This document shows positions 16,688 to 23,515 of a DNA stretch of 51,298 bases, one piece after another. A model generated the notes under the pieces. The model did no database searches and was not told the DNA's origin. It saw nothing but the letters and a program-made list of their open reading frames with translations. Source of the stretch: Catellatospora coxensis. GTDB lineage: Bacteria; Actinomycetota; Actinomycetes; Mycobacteriales; Micromonosporaceae. Within the stretch, counting starts at the first letter, position 1; every line of letters begins with the position of its first letter. Position numbers and translations under genes: made by a program. Location: NCBI RefSeq assembly GCF_016862635.1, contig NZ_BONI01000069.1:1-51298 (forward strand). Reading direction: 5' to 3'.

Positions 16688-17032
16688 CACCGCTCCCCAC
16701 TCGCCGTGCGCCGGATGCTGCCACACCACGCGCATCCTGCCAGTGGTGTCCGCCCACACATCCCGGGCCGCCGGACGGTGCCGCACGCCGTCGTCGGCCG
16801 CACCGTCGGCGGTGCTCGCATCGCGATCGCTCCCGTGGCCGTCCAGGACGGCGCCGCGCGGCACGATCCGGTCTGCACCGTCGCGGCACACCGGACCGCG
16901 CCCTGAGCAGGGGCGTCTCTCCGCCAAAGATGGGAAGGGCACCTTCTACAACACATAGCGATGTGAAGGTGCCCTTCCTTGCTCTTGGATAGTCGGTTGC
17001 TGCGGGCATGCGGGGGCGGGAGCATCTTCGGC
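16688..17032. other. 345-bp intergenic region, divergent promoters plus palindrome
   Basis: This space separates the leftward hydrolase gene from the rightward RNA ligase gene. I see no convincing gene in it. The only clear structure is the family A palindrome near its right end. Confidence 0.6.
16932..16980. repeat. Palindromic element, family A copy 2
   Basis: GGAAGGGCACCTTC (16933-16946) and GAAGGTGCCCTTCC (16965-16978) are perfect 14-bp inverted arms around CTACAACACATAGCGATGT-type loop sequence. The reverse strand of the loop matches the copy at 36.6 kb. Confidence 0.88.
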
Positions 17033-18109
17033 ATGTCGACACTCAAGGTCACCGCGGAACGGCTGGTGATCCACCCGCACCCCAATGCCGACGCGCTCGA
17101 ACTCGCCGAGGTGGGACGGCTGCGCGCGGTGGTCGCCAAGGGCGCCTTCCGCACCGGGGACCACGCCGTGTACCTGCCCGAGGGCTCCGTGCTGCCGGAG
17201 CCGCTGATCGCCGAACTCGGCCTCACCGGACGCCTCGCCGGCGCGAGCAAGGACCGCATCACCGCGGTACGCCTGCGCGGCGAGCTGTCCCAGGGCATCG
17301 TCTGCCTGCCCAAGGCGCTGTCCGACCTGGACCTCGGCCAGGCGGCCGCGGCGGGCACGGACTTCGCCGAGGTGCTCGGCGTGGTCAAGTGGAACCCGCC
17401 GGTGCCGGTGCACCTCGCCGGGGACATGACGCCCGCCGCCGACCTGCTGCCCTGGCTGGAGGTGGAGAACATCCGCCGCTACCCGGACCTGTTCACGGCC
17501 GGTGAGCCGGTGATCGCCACCGAGAAGATCCACGGCTCGGCGACGCTGATGACGTACGTCGCGGCGACCGGCGCGGTGTACGCGTCCTCGAAGGGCTTCG
17601 GCAAGCAGCGCCTGGCCATCAAGGAGACCGGCGCCAACCTCTACTGGCGCGCGGTCCGGACCTTCGACGTGCCCGCGTTCGCCGGGGCGGTCGCCGCCGC
17701 GCTCGGCGCGGCCCGGGTCGGCGTGTTCGGCGAGGTGTTCGGCCGGGGCGTGCAGGATCTGCCGTACGGCGCGAACGCCGGGGTGCGCCCCGGGTACGCG
17801 GTGTTCGACGTGTGCGTGGACGCCGGGGACGGCGTGCGCTGGCTGACGCTGGACGAGTACGCGCCGCTCGCCGCGGAGCACGGGGTGCCGCTGGTGCCGG
17901 TGCTGTACCGGGGCGAGTACGACGAGCAGGAGCTGATCGCGCTGGCCGACGGCGTCGAGACGGTGTCCGGCACGGGCGCGAACCTGCGCGAGGGCCTGGT
18001 CGTGCGCTCGGTGCCCGAGCGCTACAGCCCGGTGACCGGCGGCCGCGCCATCGGCAAGCTCGTCTCCCCGGCCTACCTGACCCGCAAGGGCGGCACCGAG
18101 TACGAGTGA
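17033..18109 (+). CDS. RNA ligase of the DRB0094 (Rnl5-like) family
   Basis: This 358-residue protein has the nucleotidyltransferase motifs of ATP-dependent RNA ligases: motif I EKIHGS with adenylated Lys165, SSKGFGK (186-191), motif III FGEVFG (232-237), IIIa YAVFDV (255-260), motif IV EGLVVR (320-325) and motif V GKLVS (Lys342). The first 120 residues (HPNADALELAEVG, FRTGDHAVYLPEG) resemble an N-terminal OB-fold-like module, as in the Deinococcus enzyme DRB0094. That family seals nicked RNA, preferring RNA 3'-OH ends in duplexes, and may repair damaged RNA. The ATG at 17033 has GGGAG about 10 nt upstream. It seems to be a single-gene unit with no neighbouring kinase or phosphatase. Confidence 0.88.
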   Translation: MSTLKVTAERLVIHPHPNADALELAEVGRLRAVVAKGAFRTGDHAVYLPEGSVLPEPLIAELGLTGRLAGASKDRITAVRLRGELSQGIVCLPKALSDLDLGQAAAAGTDFAEVLGVVKWNPPVPVHLAGDMTPAADLLPWLEVENIRRYPDLFTAGEPVIATEKIHGSATLMTYVAATGAVYASSKGFGKQRLAIKETGANLYWRAVRTFDVPAFAGAVAAALGAARVGVFGEVFGRGVQDLPYGANAGVRPGYAVFDVCVDAGDGVRWLTLDEYAPLAAEHGVPLVPVLYRGEYDEQELIALADGVETVSGTGANLREGLVVRSVPERYSPVTGGRAIGKLVSPAYLTRKGGTEYE

Positions 18110-18168
18110 CCACCTCCTGGCCCACCCGGACCGGCCGCCGCGCCGTCCCCGCCAGGGCCACGAGCTCG

Positions 18169-18216
18169 GATCTTGACGGTTTCTCGTCGCCTGGGCGGCG
18201 AGAAACCGTCAAGATC
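18169..18216. terminator. Long hairpin after the RNA ligase gene
   Basis: Arms of 23 bp (18169-18191 and 18194-18216, beginning GATCTTGACGGTTTCTCGTC) pair with one mismatch. This is a likely terminator; its GATCTTG ends recall family E. Confidence 0.7.
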
Positions 18217-18268
18217 TGGCCCGAGTCCGTTGTTCGAGCCGGTCGCGTGCTTCGTGGGGGTGAGGCAT

Positions 18269-18280
18269 TAGCCTGTCAGC
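18269..18280 (+). promoter_or_regulatory. Leaderless -10 box before the SDR gene
   Basis: TAGCCT is followed by six bases and then the GTG start, which places the expected transcript start at the start codon. There is no ribosome site. Confidence 0.4.
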
Positions 18281-18967
18281 GTGCGTTATGTCGTGATCAC
18301 AGGTGTGTCCCGCGGGCTGGGCGAGGCCCTGCTCAACCAGTTCGAGACCGACGAGGACACCGTGGTGCTCGCGCTGGGTCGCGGCTTCACCGACGCGCAG
18401 CGCATCAATGCCGGCAAGCGGCTGATCCTGCGCCACTGCGAGCTGGCCGAGCCGTCCACCCTGCCGCACGCGTCCGAGCTGAGCGAGCTGTTCGAGGACG
18501 CCGACGAGGTGGTGCTGATCCACAACGCGGCGGTGGTCGCCCCGATCGGGCCGATCGGGGACCTGGAACCCGACGAGCTGGCCAACGCGGTGGCGGTGAA
18601 CCTGACCGCGCCGATGCTGCTGACCAACTCGCTGCTGGCGGCGCTGCCCGCCACCGCCTCGCGCGCTGTGATCATGTTCGTCTCCTCGGGTGCGGCGCAC
18701 CGGGTCATCGACGGCTGGTCGGCGTACTCGGCGACCAAGCGCGGGGCCGAGGAGTTCTTCGCGCACCTGGCCGAGCAGTGCTCGGACGATCCGCGGATCA
18801 GGGTGGAGGTCGTCAACCCGGGCGTGATGGACACGGGTATGCAGGAGACGATCCGGTCCGCCCGGTTCGCGGGGCAGCAGCGCTTCCTCGACCTGTACGA
18901 GAACAACGAGCTCCCGGACCCGGCGGCGGTCGCGGCCCGGCTGATCGAGGACCATCTCCAGGCGTGA
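18281..18967 (+). CDS. Short-chain dehydrogenase/reductase
   Basis: This 228-residue Rossmann-fold oxidoreductase has the cofactor motif ITGVSRGLG (6-14), an HNAA segment (81-84), catalytic Ser136, and YSATK (Tyr149, Lys153). The arrangement resembles sepiapterin-reductase/benzil-reductase-like classical SDRs that use NADPH. The GTG start is supported by a -10-like TAGCCT exactly six bases upstream, suggesting a leaderless mRNA. An aldehyde dehydrogenase gene follows after 41 bp with its own -10 box. The two could act in a shared aldehyde/ketone metabolism, but no substrate can be read from the sequence. Confidence 0.85.
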   Translation: MRYVVITGVSRGLGEALLNQFETDEDTVVLALGRGFTDAQRINAGKRLILRHCELAEPSTLPHASELSELFEDADEVVLIHNAAVVAPIGPIGDLEPDELANAVAVNLTAPMLLTNSLLAALPATASRAVIMFVSSGAAHRVIDGWSAYSATKRGAEEFFAHLAEQCSDDPRIRVEVVNPGVMDTGMQETIRSARFAGQQRFLDLYENNELPDPAAVAARLIEDHLQA

Positions 18968-18996
18968 GGATGTTTCGGATTACTCGTGAGTAGGCC

Positions 18997-19008
18997 TAGA
19001 CTGCGCGC
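18997..19008 (+). promoter_or_regulatory. Leaderless -10 box before the aldehyde dehydrogenase gene
   Basis: TAGACT is followed by GCGCGC and the GTG start. A TTCGGA hexamer lies 17 bp further upstream as a possible -35 element. Confidence 0.45.
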
Positions 19009-20508
19009 GTGACCACCACCTCATCCCTGCCGCCCGGCGCGAGTGTCGTCGAGGCCGGCGAGCTGATCTCGACGAACCCCGCCACCGGTGATGAGGTGGC
19101 CCGCCTGCCCGTCGCCTCCGCCGCGGACGTGGCCGCCGCCGTCGAGCGGGCCCGCGCCGCGAGCGTCTGGTGGGCGGGCCTGGGCTGGCGCGAGCGCCGC
19201 CGGCGGCTGCTGCGCTGGCGCAGCCTGCTGGTCGCCCGCATGCAGGAGCTGGCCGAGCTGATGCACCGCGAGGGCGGCAAGCCGGTCGACGAGGCGCTGC
19301 TGGAGATCGTCGTCTCGGTCGACCACGCCGCCTGGGCCGCCAAGCACGCCCGCAAGGTGCTCGGCCCGCGCCGGGTCGGCGGCTCGCTGATGCAGTCGGA
19401 GTACGCCGCGCACCTGGAGTACCAGCCGTTCGGCGTCATCGGCGTGCTCGGCCCGTGGAACTTCCCGATCTTCACCCCGTTCGGTTCCATCGCGTACGGG
19501 CTGGCCGCGGGCAACGCCGTGGTCTTCAAGCCCAGCGAGTACACCCCCGCCGTCGGCCAGTTCTACGTGGACGCGTTCAACGAGGTCGTGCCGGAGCACC
19601 CGGTGCTGCAGATCGTGCACGGCGCCGGTGAGACCGGTGCGGCGCTGTGCCGCTCGGGCGTGGACAAGCTGGCCTTCACCGGCTCGGCGGCGACCGGCCG
19701 CAAGGTGATGGCGGCCTGCGCGGAGACGCTGACGCCCGTGCTGATCGAGTGCGGCGGCAAGGACGCGCTGATCGTCGACGACGACGCCGACCTCGACGCG
19801 GCGGCCGAGGCGACGGCCTGGGGCGCGAACTTCAACGCCGGGCAGGCCTGCGTCGGCATCGAGCGGGCGTACGTGCACGAGCGGGTCTACGACACGTTCG
19901 TGGCCAAGCTCGTCGCCCGCACCGAGAAGCTGACCGTCGGCGAGCAGGTCGGCCCGATCACCATGCCCGGCCAGCGCGACATCATCGCCCGCCACATCGA
20001 CGACGCCCTGAGCAGCGGCGGCCGCGCCCTGCTCGGCGGCCCCGACTCGGTGCAGGGCGCGTACGTCAAGCCGACGATCCTGGTCGACGTGCCGGAGTCC
20101 TCGGCCGCCGTCCGCGAGGAGACGTTCGGCCCGACCATCACCGTCACCAAGGTCGCCTCGGTCGAGGAGGCGATCGCGCTGGCCAACGACTCCGCGTACG
20201 GCCTCGGCTCGGCGGTCTTCTCCAAGCGCCACGGCATGGCCATCGCCCGCCGTCTGAAGACCGGCATGACCGCCGTCAACTCGGCCTTCTCCTTCGCCGT
20301 ACTGCCCACCCTGCCCTTCGGCGGCGTAGGCGCGTCCGGCTTCGGCCGCATCCACGGCGCCGACGGCCTGCGCGAGTTCACCCGCGCCAAGGCCATCGCC
20401 CGCCGCCGCCTCCCCAGCCTCCCCGCCCTGCTGACCTTCGACCGCAAACCCTCAGCCGTAAAACTCGCCCTGACCGTGACCAAACTCCTCCACGGCCGAA
20501 ACCGCTGA
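19009..20508 (+). CDS. NAD(P)-dependent aldehyde dehydrogenase
   Basis: This 499-residue aldehyde dehydrogenase oxidises an aldehyde to the acid. The catalytic set is complete: oxyanion Asn151 in GPWNFP, general base Glu247 in IECGGKDA, and nucleophile Cys281 in FNAGQACVG. TGSAATG (224-230) binds the cofactor. The C-terminal tail after residue 460 is hydrophobic/basic (SVKLALTVTKLLHGRNR-like), which may indicate membrane association as in some succinate-semialdehyde or long-chain aldehyde dehydrogenases. The GTG start lies six bases after a TAGACT -10 box. The SDR gene upstream might supply or consume the same carbonyl compounds. Substrate unknown. Confidence 0.92.
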   Translation: MTTTSSLPPGASVVEAGELISTNPATGDEVARLPVASAADVAAAVERARAASVWWAGLGWRERRRRLLRWRSLLVARMQELAELMHREGGKPVDEALLEIVVSVDHAAWAAKHARKVLGPRRVGGSLMQSEYAAHLEYQPFGVIGVLGPWNFPIFTPFGSIAYGLAAGNAVVFKPSEYTPAVGQFYVDAFNEVVPEHPVLQIVHGAGETGAALCRSGVDKLAFTGSAATGRKVMAACAETLTPVLIECGGKDALIVDDDADLDAAAEATAWGANFNAGQACVGIERAYVHERVYDTFVAKLVARTEKLTVGEQVGPITMPGQRDIIARHIDDALSSGGRALLGGPDSVQGAYVKPTILVDVPESSAAVREETFGPTITVTKVASVEEAIALANDSAYGLGSAVFSKRHGMAIARRLKTGMTAVNSAFSFAVLPTLPFGGVGASGFGRIHGADGLREFTRAKAIARRRLPSLPALLTFDRKPSAVKLALTVTKLLHGRNR

Positions 20509-20525
20509 CCCCGAACAGACCACGA

Positions 20526-20550
20526 CCCCCGGCGCACCGCGCGCCGGGGG
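20526..20550 (+). terminator. Rho-independent-like terminator after the aldehyde dehydrogenase gene
   Basis: CCCCCGGCGC pairs with GCGCCGGGGG around ACCGC, 17 bp after the stop, followed by CTCACGCTTT. Confidence 0.8.
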
Positions 20551-20570
20551 CTCACGCTTTCGCAGCCATG

Positions 20571-20651
20571 ATCATGACGATCTTGCGCGAACTGTTGCCC
20601 ATTTGCCCGTTTCGGGCGTGTCGCACCCACGTCACGCAAGATCGTCGTGAT
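20571..20651. repeat. Palindromic element, family E copy 2
   Basis: The element starts ATCATGACGATCTTGCGCGA and ends CACGCAAGATCGTCGTGAT, with internal GCCCGTTTCGGGC. It shares the GATCTTG, GAACTGTTG, GGGCGTGTC and CACGCAAGATCG blocks with the copy at 13.7 kb. It lies between convergent genes. Confidence 0.82.
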
Positions 20652-20666
20652 CTTGGGGGTTAGAAG

Positions 20667-21326
20667 TTAGAAGAGGGTTAGTTCGTCTTTTTTGGTGCCG
20701 CGGAGGCGGTCGTAGTCGACGACGACGCAGCGGATGCCGCGGTCTTCGGCGAGGACTCGGGCTTGGGGTTTGATCTCCTGGGCGGCGAAGATGCCGGCTA
20801 CGGGGGCCAGCAGGGGGTCGCGGTTGAGGAGTTCGAGGTAGCGGGTGAGCTGCTCCACGCCGTCGATTTCGCCGCGGCGTTTGACCTCTACGGCGACGTG
20901 GGCGCTGGAGGCGTCGCGGCAGAGGAGGTCTACGGGGCCGATGGCGGTCATGTATTCGCGGCGGACCAGGGTGAAGCCTTCGCCGAAGGTGTGGGGGGCG
21001 GCGGCGAGGAGTTCCTGGAGGTGGGCTTCGACGCCGTCCTTCTGGAGGCCGGGGTCGGGGCCGAAGACGTGGGAGGTGTCCTCGAAGATCTCTTCGAGGG
21101 CGATCCTGAGTTCCTCGCCGGCCTTGTTGACCACGCGCCAGACGCCGGGCTCCTCGACGAGCTTGCAGGGCGGGCTCATCCAGTTCAGCGGCTTGTACGC
21201 CCGGTCGTCGGCGTGGATCGAGACCGAACCGTCCGCCTTCACGATGAGCAGGCGTTTGGCGGAGGGGAGGTGGGATGACAGCCGTCCGACGTAGTCGACG
21301 GTGCACCGGGCGATGACGAGACGCAC
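20667..21326 (-). CDS. nucS: Mismatch-specific endonuclease NucS (EndoMS)
   Basis: This 219-residue NucS carries out non-canonical mismatch repair in actinobacteria lacking MutS/MutL, by cutting both strands at G-T, G-G and T-T mismatches. An N-terminal dimerisation beta domain ([32 protein letters not shown]) is followed by a C-terminal PD-(D/E)xK nuclease with Asp133 (GPVDLL), Glu147 and Lys149 (VAVEVKRR). The extreme C-terminus, DELTLF, fits the short sliding-clamp-binding motif described for these enzymes. The gene is divergent from a DUF4126 gene only 71 bp away. Confidence 0.95.
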   Translation of the reverse strand: MRLVIARCTVDYVGRLSSHLPSAKRLLIVKADGSVSIHADDRAYKPLNWMSPPCKLVEEPGVWRVVNKAGEELRIALEEIFEDTSHVFGPDPGLQKDGVEAHLQELLAAAPHTFGEGFTLVRREYMTAIGPVDLLCRDASSAHVAVEVKRRGEIDGVEQLTRYLELLNRDPLLAPVAGIFAAQEIKPQARVLAEDRGIRCVVVDYDRLRGTKKDELTLF

Positions 21327-21397
21327 CGAACCAGCCTAAGGGACGCGTATCCGTCGTAGCGTTCGCGTCCGTTGCGCGCGCGGGGCATGCTTGGGGC

Positions 21398-22000
21398 GTG
21401 CTCGAACTTCTGACCGGCACGGGGCTGGCAACCGCCGCGGGACTCAATGCGTACATCCCGCTTCTGGTGATCGGCATGCTGGACCGGTACACGAACCTGA
21501 TCAATCTCCCTTCCGCCTGGTCCTGGTTGAGCAACGGCTGGGTGATGTTGATCCTCGCGGTGCTCCTGGCTATCGAGTTCGTCGCGGACAAGGTGCCGGT
21601 GGTGGACAGCGTCAACGACGTGGTGCAGACGGTGGTCCGGCCGACCGCGGGCGGCATGGCCTTCGCGGCGGGGTCGGGCTCCGAAACGGTGACGGTCACC
21701 GACCCGTCGGCGCTGTGGACGCAGAAGTTGTGGATACCGATCGTGATCGGTCTGCTCATCGCGTTGACCGTGCACGGCACCAAGGCGGCGGCCCGGCCGG
21801 TGATGAACGCGGCCACGCTGGGTGTCGCGGCTCCCGTCGTGTCGACGGTCGAGGACGGCGCGAGCGTGGGACTCTCGGTGGTCGCCATCATCATCCCGTT
21901 CCTCGTGGTCATTTTCTTGATCGGGCTGGTCTGGTGGATGACGACGGTTTCGCGAAGGCGGCGGCAGCGTCGCGCGATCGGGGCACTGTCGGAAAAGTAG
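21398..22000 (+). CDS. DUF4126 family membrane protein
   Basis: This 200-residue integral membrane protein has four to five predicted helices: GTGLATAAGLNAYIPLLVIG (7-26), WVMLILAVLLAIEFVAD (48-64), a weak small-residue segment, IPIVIGLLIALTVHGTKAA (113-131) and VAIIIPFLVVIFLIGLVWW near the end. A basic cytoplasmic tail (SRRRRQRRA) follows. The N-terminal GLNAYIP and the VDSVNDVVQTVVRP loop are characteristic of DUF4126, whose function is unknown. The GTG start sits six bases after a CATGCT -10-like hexamer, again the leaderless pattern. It is divergent from nucS. Confidence 0.8.
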   Translation: MLELLTGTGLATAAGLNAYIPLLVIGMLDRYTNLINLPSAWSWLSNGWVMLILAVLLAIEFVADKVPVVDSVNDVVQTVVRPTAGGMAFAAGSGSETVTVTDPSALWTQKLWIPIVIGLLIALTVHGTKAAARPVMNAATLGVAAPVVSTVEDGASVGLSVVAIIIPFLVVIFLIGLVWWMTTVSRRRRQRRAIGALSEK

Positions 22001-22092
22001 CTCTAGCCACCAGGCGTGGCGAAAGCGTGATAAACGGGCCAAAAGGTCATACTCTCGCGGAGGAAATCCATCCGATCCCCCGTGGAGGTCTC

Positions 22093-22353
22093 GTGGCCAG
22101 CGTCGCCGAGGTCAAAGCCGCCATCGATGCCGCCATGCTGCACGTGCAGGAGGGCCAGGACGCGGTCCGTTCCGCCAACGACCGGCTCGGCGAGGCGCAG
22201 CTCAGCCTCGCCACCGCGGTCGAGGGGTCCGGCCACGAGGCCGTGACCGCCGCGCAGGCCGCGCTCGCCCAGGCCGCCTCGGAACTCGAGGAGTGCCTCA
22301 CCGCGACGCTGCACGCGGTGGAGCAGGCCGAGTCGTACGTCGCGACGCTGTGA
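22093..22353 (+). CDS. Small helical-hairpin protein preceding the FtsK-like cluster
   Basis: This 86-residue protein starts at a GTG with GGAGG four bases before it. The sequence is almost all Ala, Glu, Gln and Leu with heptad-like spacing, in two helices of about 40 residues. They are broken exactly in the middle by EGSGHE (44-49). Size and hairpin layout resemble WXG100/Esx proteins, although the Trp-x-Gly turn itself is absent and no secretion signal is seen. It is followed by a duplicated leader sequence and then the helical protein/FtsK-like/membrane protein genes on the same strand. I do not recognise the family. A role as substrate or adaptor of the ATPase is a guess from position and size. 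Confidence 0.75.
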   Translation: MASVAEVKAAIDAAMLHVQEGQDAVRSANDRLGEAQLSLATAVEGSGHEAVTAAQAALAQAASELEECLTATLHAVEQAESYVATL

Positions 22354-22360
22354 GCACCCC

Positions 22361-22507
22361 ATGAGCGAGCGTAGTGAGCGAACAGCAGGCTCAGGTCAGC
22401 CGTCGGTGACGAGCGCAGCGAGGAGGCGACGGTATGAGCGAGCGTAGTGAGCGAATCAGCAGGCTCCGGTCAGCCGTCGGTGACGAGCGCAGCGAGGAGG
22501 CGACGGC
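22361..22507 (+). repeat. Tandem direct repeat of 73 and 74 bp containing start-like sites
   Basis: Unit 1 (22361-22433) and unit 2 (22434-22507) are nearly identical. Each begins ATGAGCGAGCGTAGTGAGCG and ends GAGCGCAGCGAGGAGGCGAC plus three to four bases. The AGGAGG at the end of each unit lies before an ATG, so unit 2 supplies the ribosome site of the next gene at 22508, while unit 1 supplies an equivalent site for a short decoy frame. Only four differences are visible between the units. Confidence 0.9.
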
Positions 22508-23515
22508 ATGAGTCTTGTTCAAGATCTTGCGGACCAGCTCCGGGTGGCCCGGGAGGAACTGCCGCTGCCGCAGGTCTCCGCGGCCGCCGAGCGCCTGCGC
22601 AGCGCCACTGGGCTGCTGGCCTGGGTGCTGCACCACAGCGCGACCCCGGTCAGCGTGCCCGATCTGAGCCGCGCCGTCGAGCGTCTGGACCACGCCGCCG
22701 CCGCGCTGCGCGTCGCCCAGGACCGGCTCGACGAGTACGCGCTGGCCCTGGGCATGCCCATCGACGCCCAGGCCCACCACCACGAGGGCTGGCAGAGCGC
22801 CGTACCCGCCCAGGCTCCGCGCGGTGAGGCCAGCGGCTCCGCCGACTGCCGCCTGGCCGACTGGTGGGGCGAGCGGGTCACCGCGCTGACCGGCGAGGAG
22901 TTCTCGGCATCCACGCTGCTCGGCGACCGTGCCGACGCCGCGCAGTCCAGCGCCGAGCTGCTGCGCCGCTGCGTACAGGCGGCCCATGACGGCGACCGCA
23001 GGCGCCTGCACCGGCACCTGGCCGCCGCCGGGCCCGCCGTCGGCCTGGGCCTGGCCGCCATCGCGCCGCCGCTGCTGCGCCGGCTCGCCGCCGACCTCGT
23101 CGGTTACCCGCCGCGGCTGGAGGACCTCGCCCGGGTACGCCGGGCCGCCCTGCCGCTGCCCGCCGAGCTGCTCCCGGCGCTGCCCGCCGAGGCGGCCGCG
23201 GAGATCGTGGCGCGGGTCTGCCACACCACGCCCCAGCGCACCGCCGACCGGGCCCCCACCCACCCGGTGGACGCCGCGACCGCCGCCGCGCTGCTGGTCG
23301 CCGCGCTGCTGCGGGCCAACGGCCGGCCGGCCGACGAGCTGAACCAGATCATCGAGGCCGAACGGGCCGCCGCCGGGGCCGCCCAGCAGCGGGCCGCCGA
23401 ACGGGCCGAGGCCCACCGGGCCGCGCTGCGCATCACCGACAGCGGCCGCCGCCGCTCCGCCGTCGACGAGCTGGGCCGCGTCACGCAGCCCACGCGCCGC
23501 CGCAGCGGTGGCTGA
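22508..23515 (+). CDS. Uncharacterised helical protein of the FtsK-like cluster
   Basis: This 335-residue, mostly alpha-helical soluble protein has no recognised domain. The N-terminal 85 residues (LVQDLADQLRVAREELPLP, LDHAAAALRVAQDRLDEYA) look like a coiled-coil hairpin. A His-rich link (AQAHHHEGW) follows, then a region with WWGERVTALTGEEF and a helical middle. Residues about 270-310 form a further Ala/Arg/Glu coiled coil before a basic tail (TRRRSGG). The ATG is directly preceded by the AGGAGG of the tandem repeat. Its stop overlaps the start of the ATPase gene by eight bases, which implies coupled translation and probably a shared complex. I cannot name the function. Confidence 0.8.
   Translation: MSLVQDLADQLRVAREELPLPQVSAAAERLRSATGLLAWVLHHSATPVSVPDLSRAVERLDHAAAALRVAQDRLDEYALALGMPIDAQAHHHEGWQSAVPAQAPRGEASGSADCRLADWWGERVTALTGEEFSASTLLGDRADAAQSSAELLRRCVQAAHDGDRRRLHRHLAAAGPAVGLGLAAIAPPLLRRLAADLVGYPPRLEDLARVRRAALPLPAELLPALPAEAAAEIVARVCHTTPQRTADRAPTHPVDAATAAALLVAALLRANGRPADELNQIIEAERAAAGAAQQRAAERAEAHRAALRITDSGRRRSAVDELGRVTQPTRRRSGG

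Noticed and set aside
16688-16942. 85-codon N-terminal extension of the hydrolase at 15.8 kb
   Set aside because: No ribosome site, no conserved sequence, and it starts in a family A palindrome; the ATG at 16687 has GGGGAG in the right place.
22361-22507. Possible CRISPR-like or minisatellite array
   Set aside because: Only two directly joined units with no spacers and no cas genes; better described as a duplicated gene leader.
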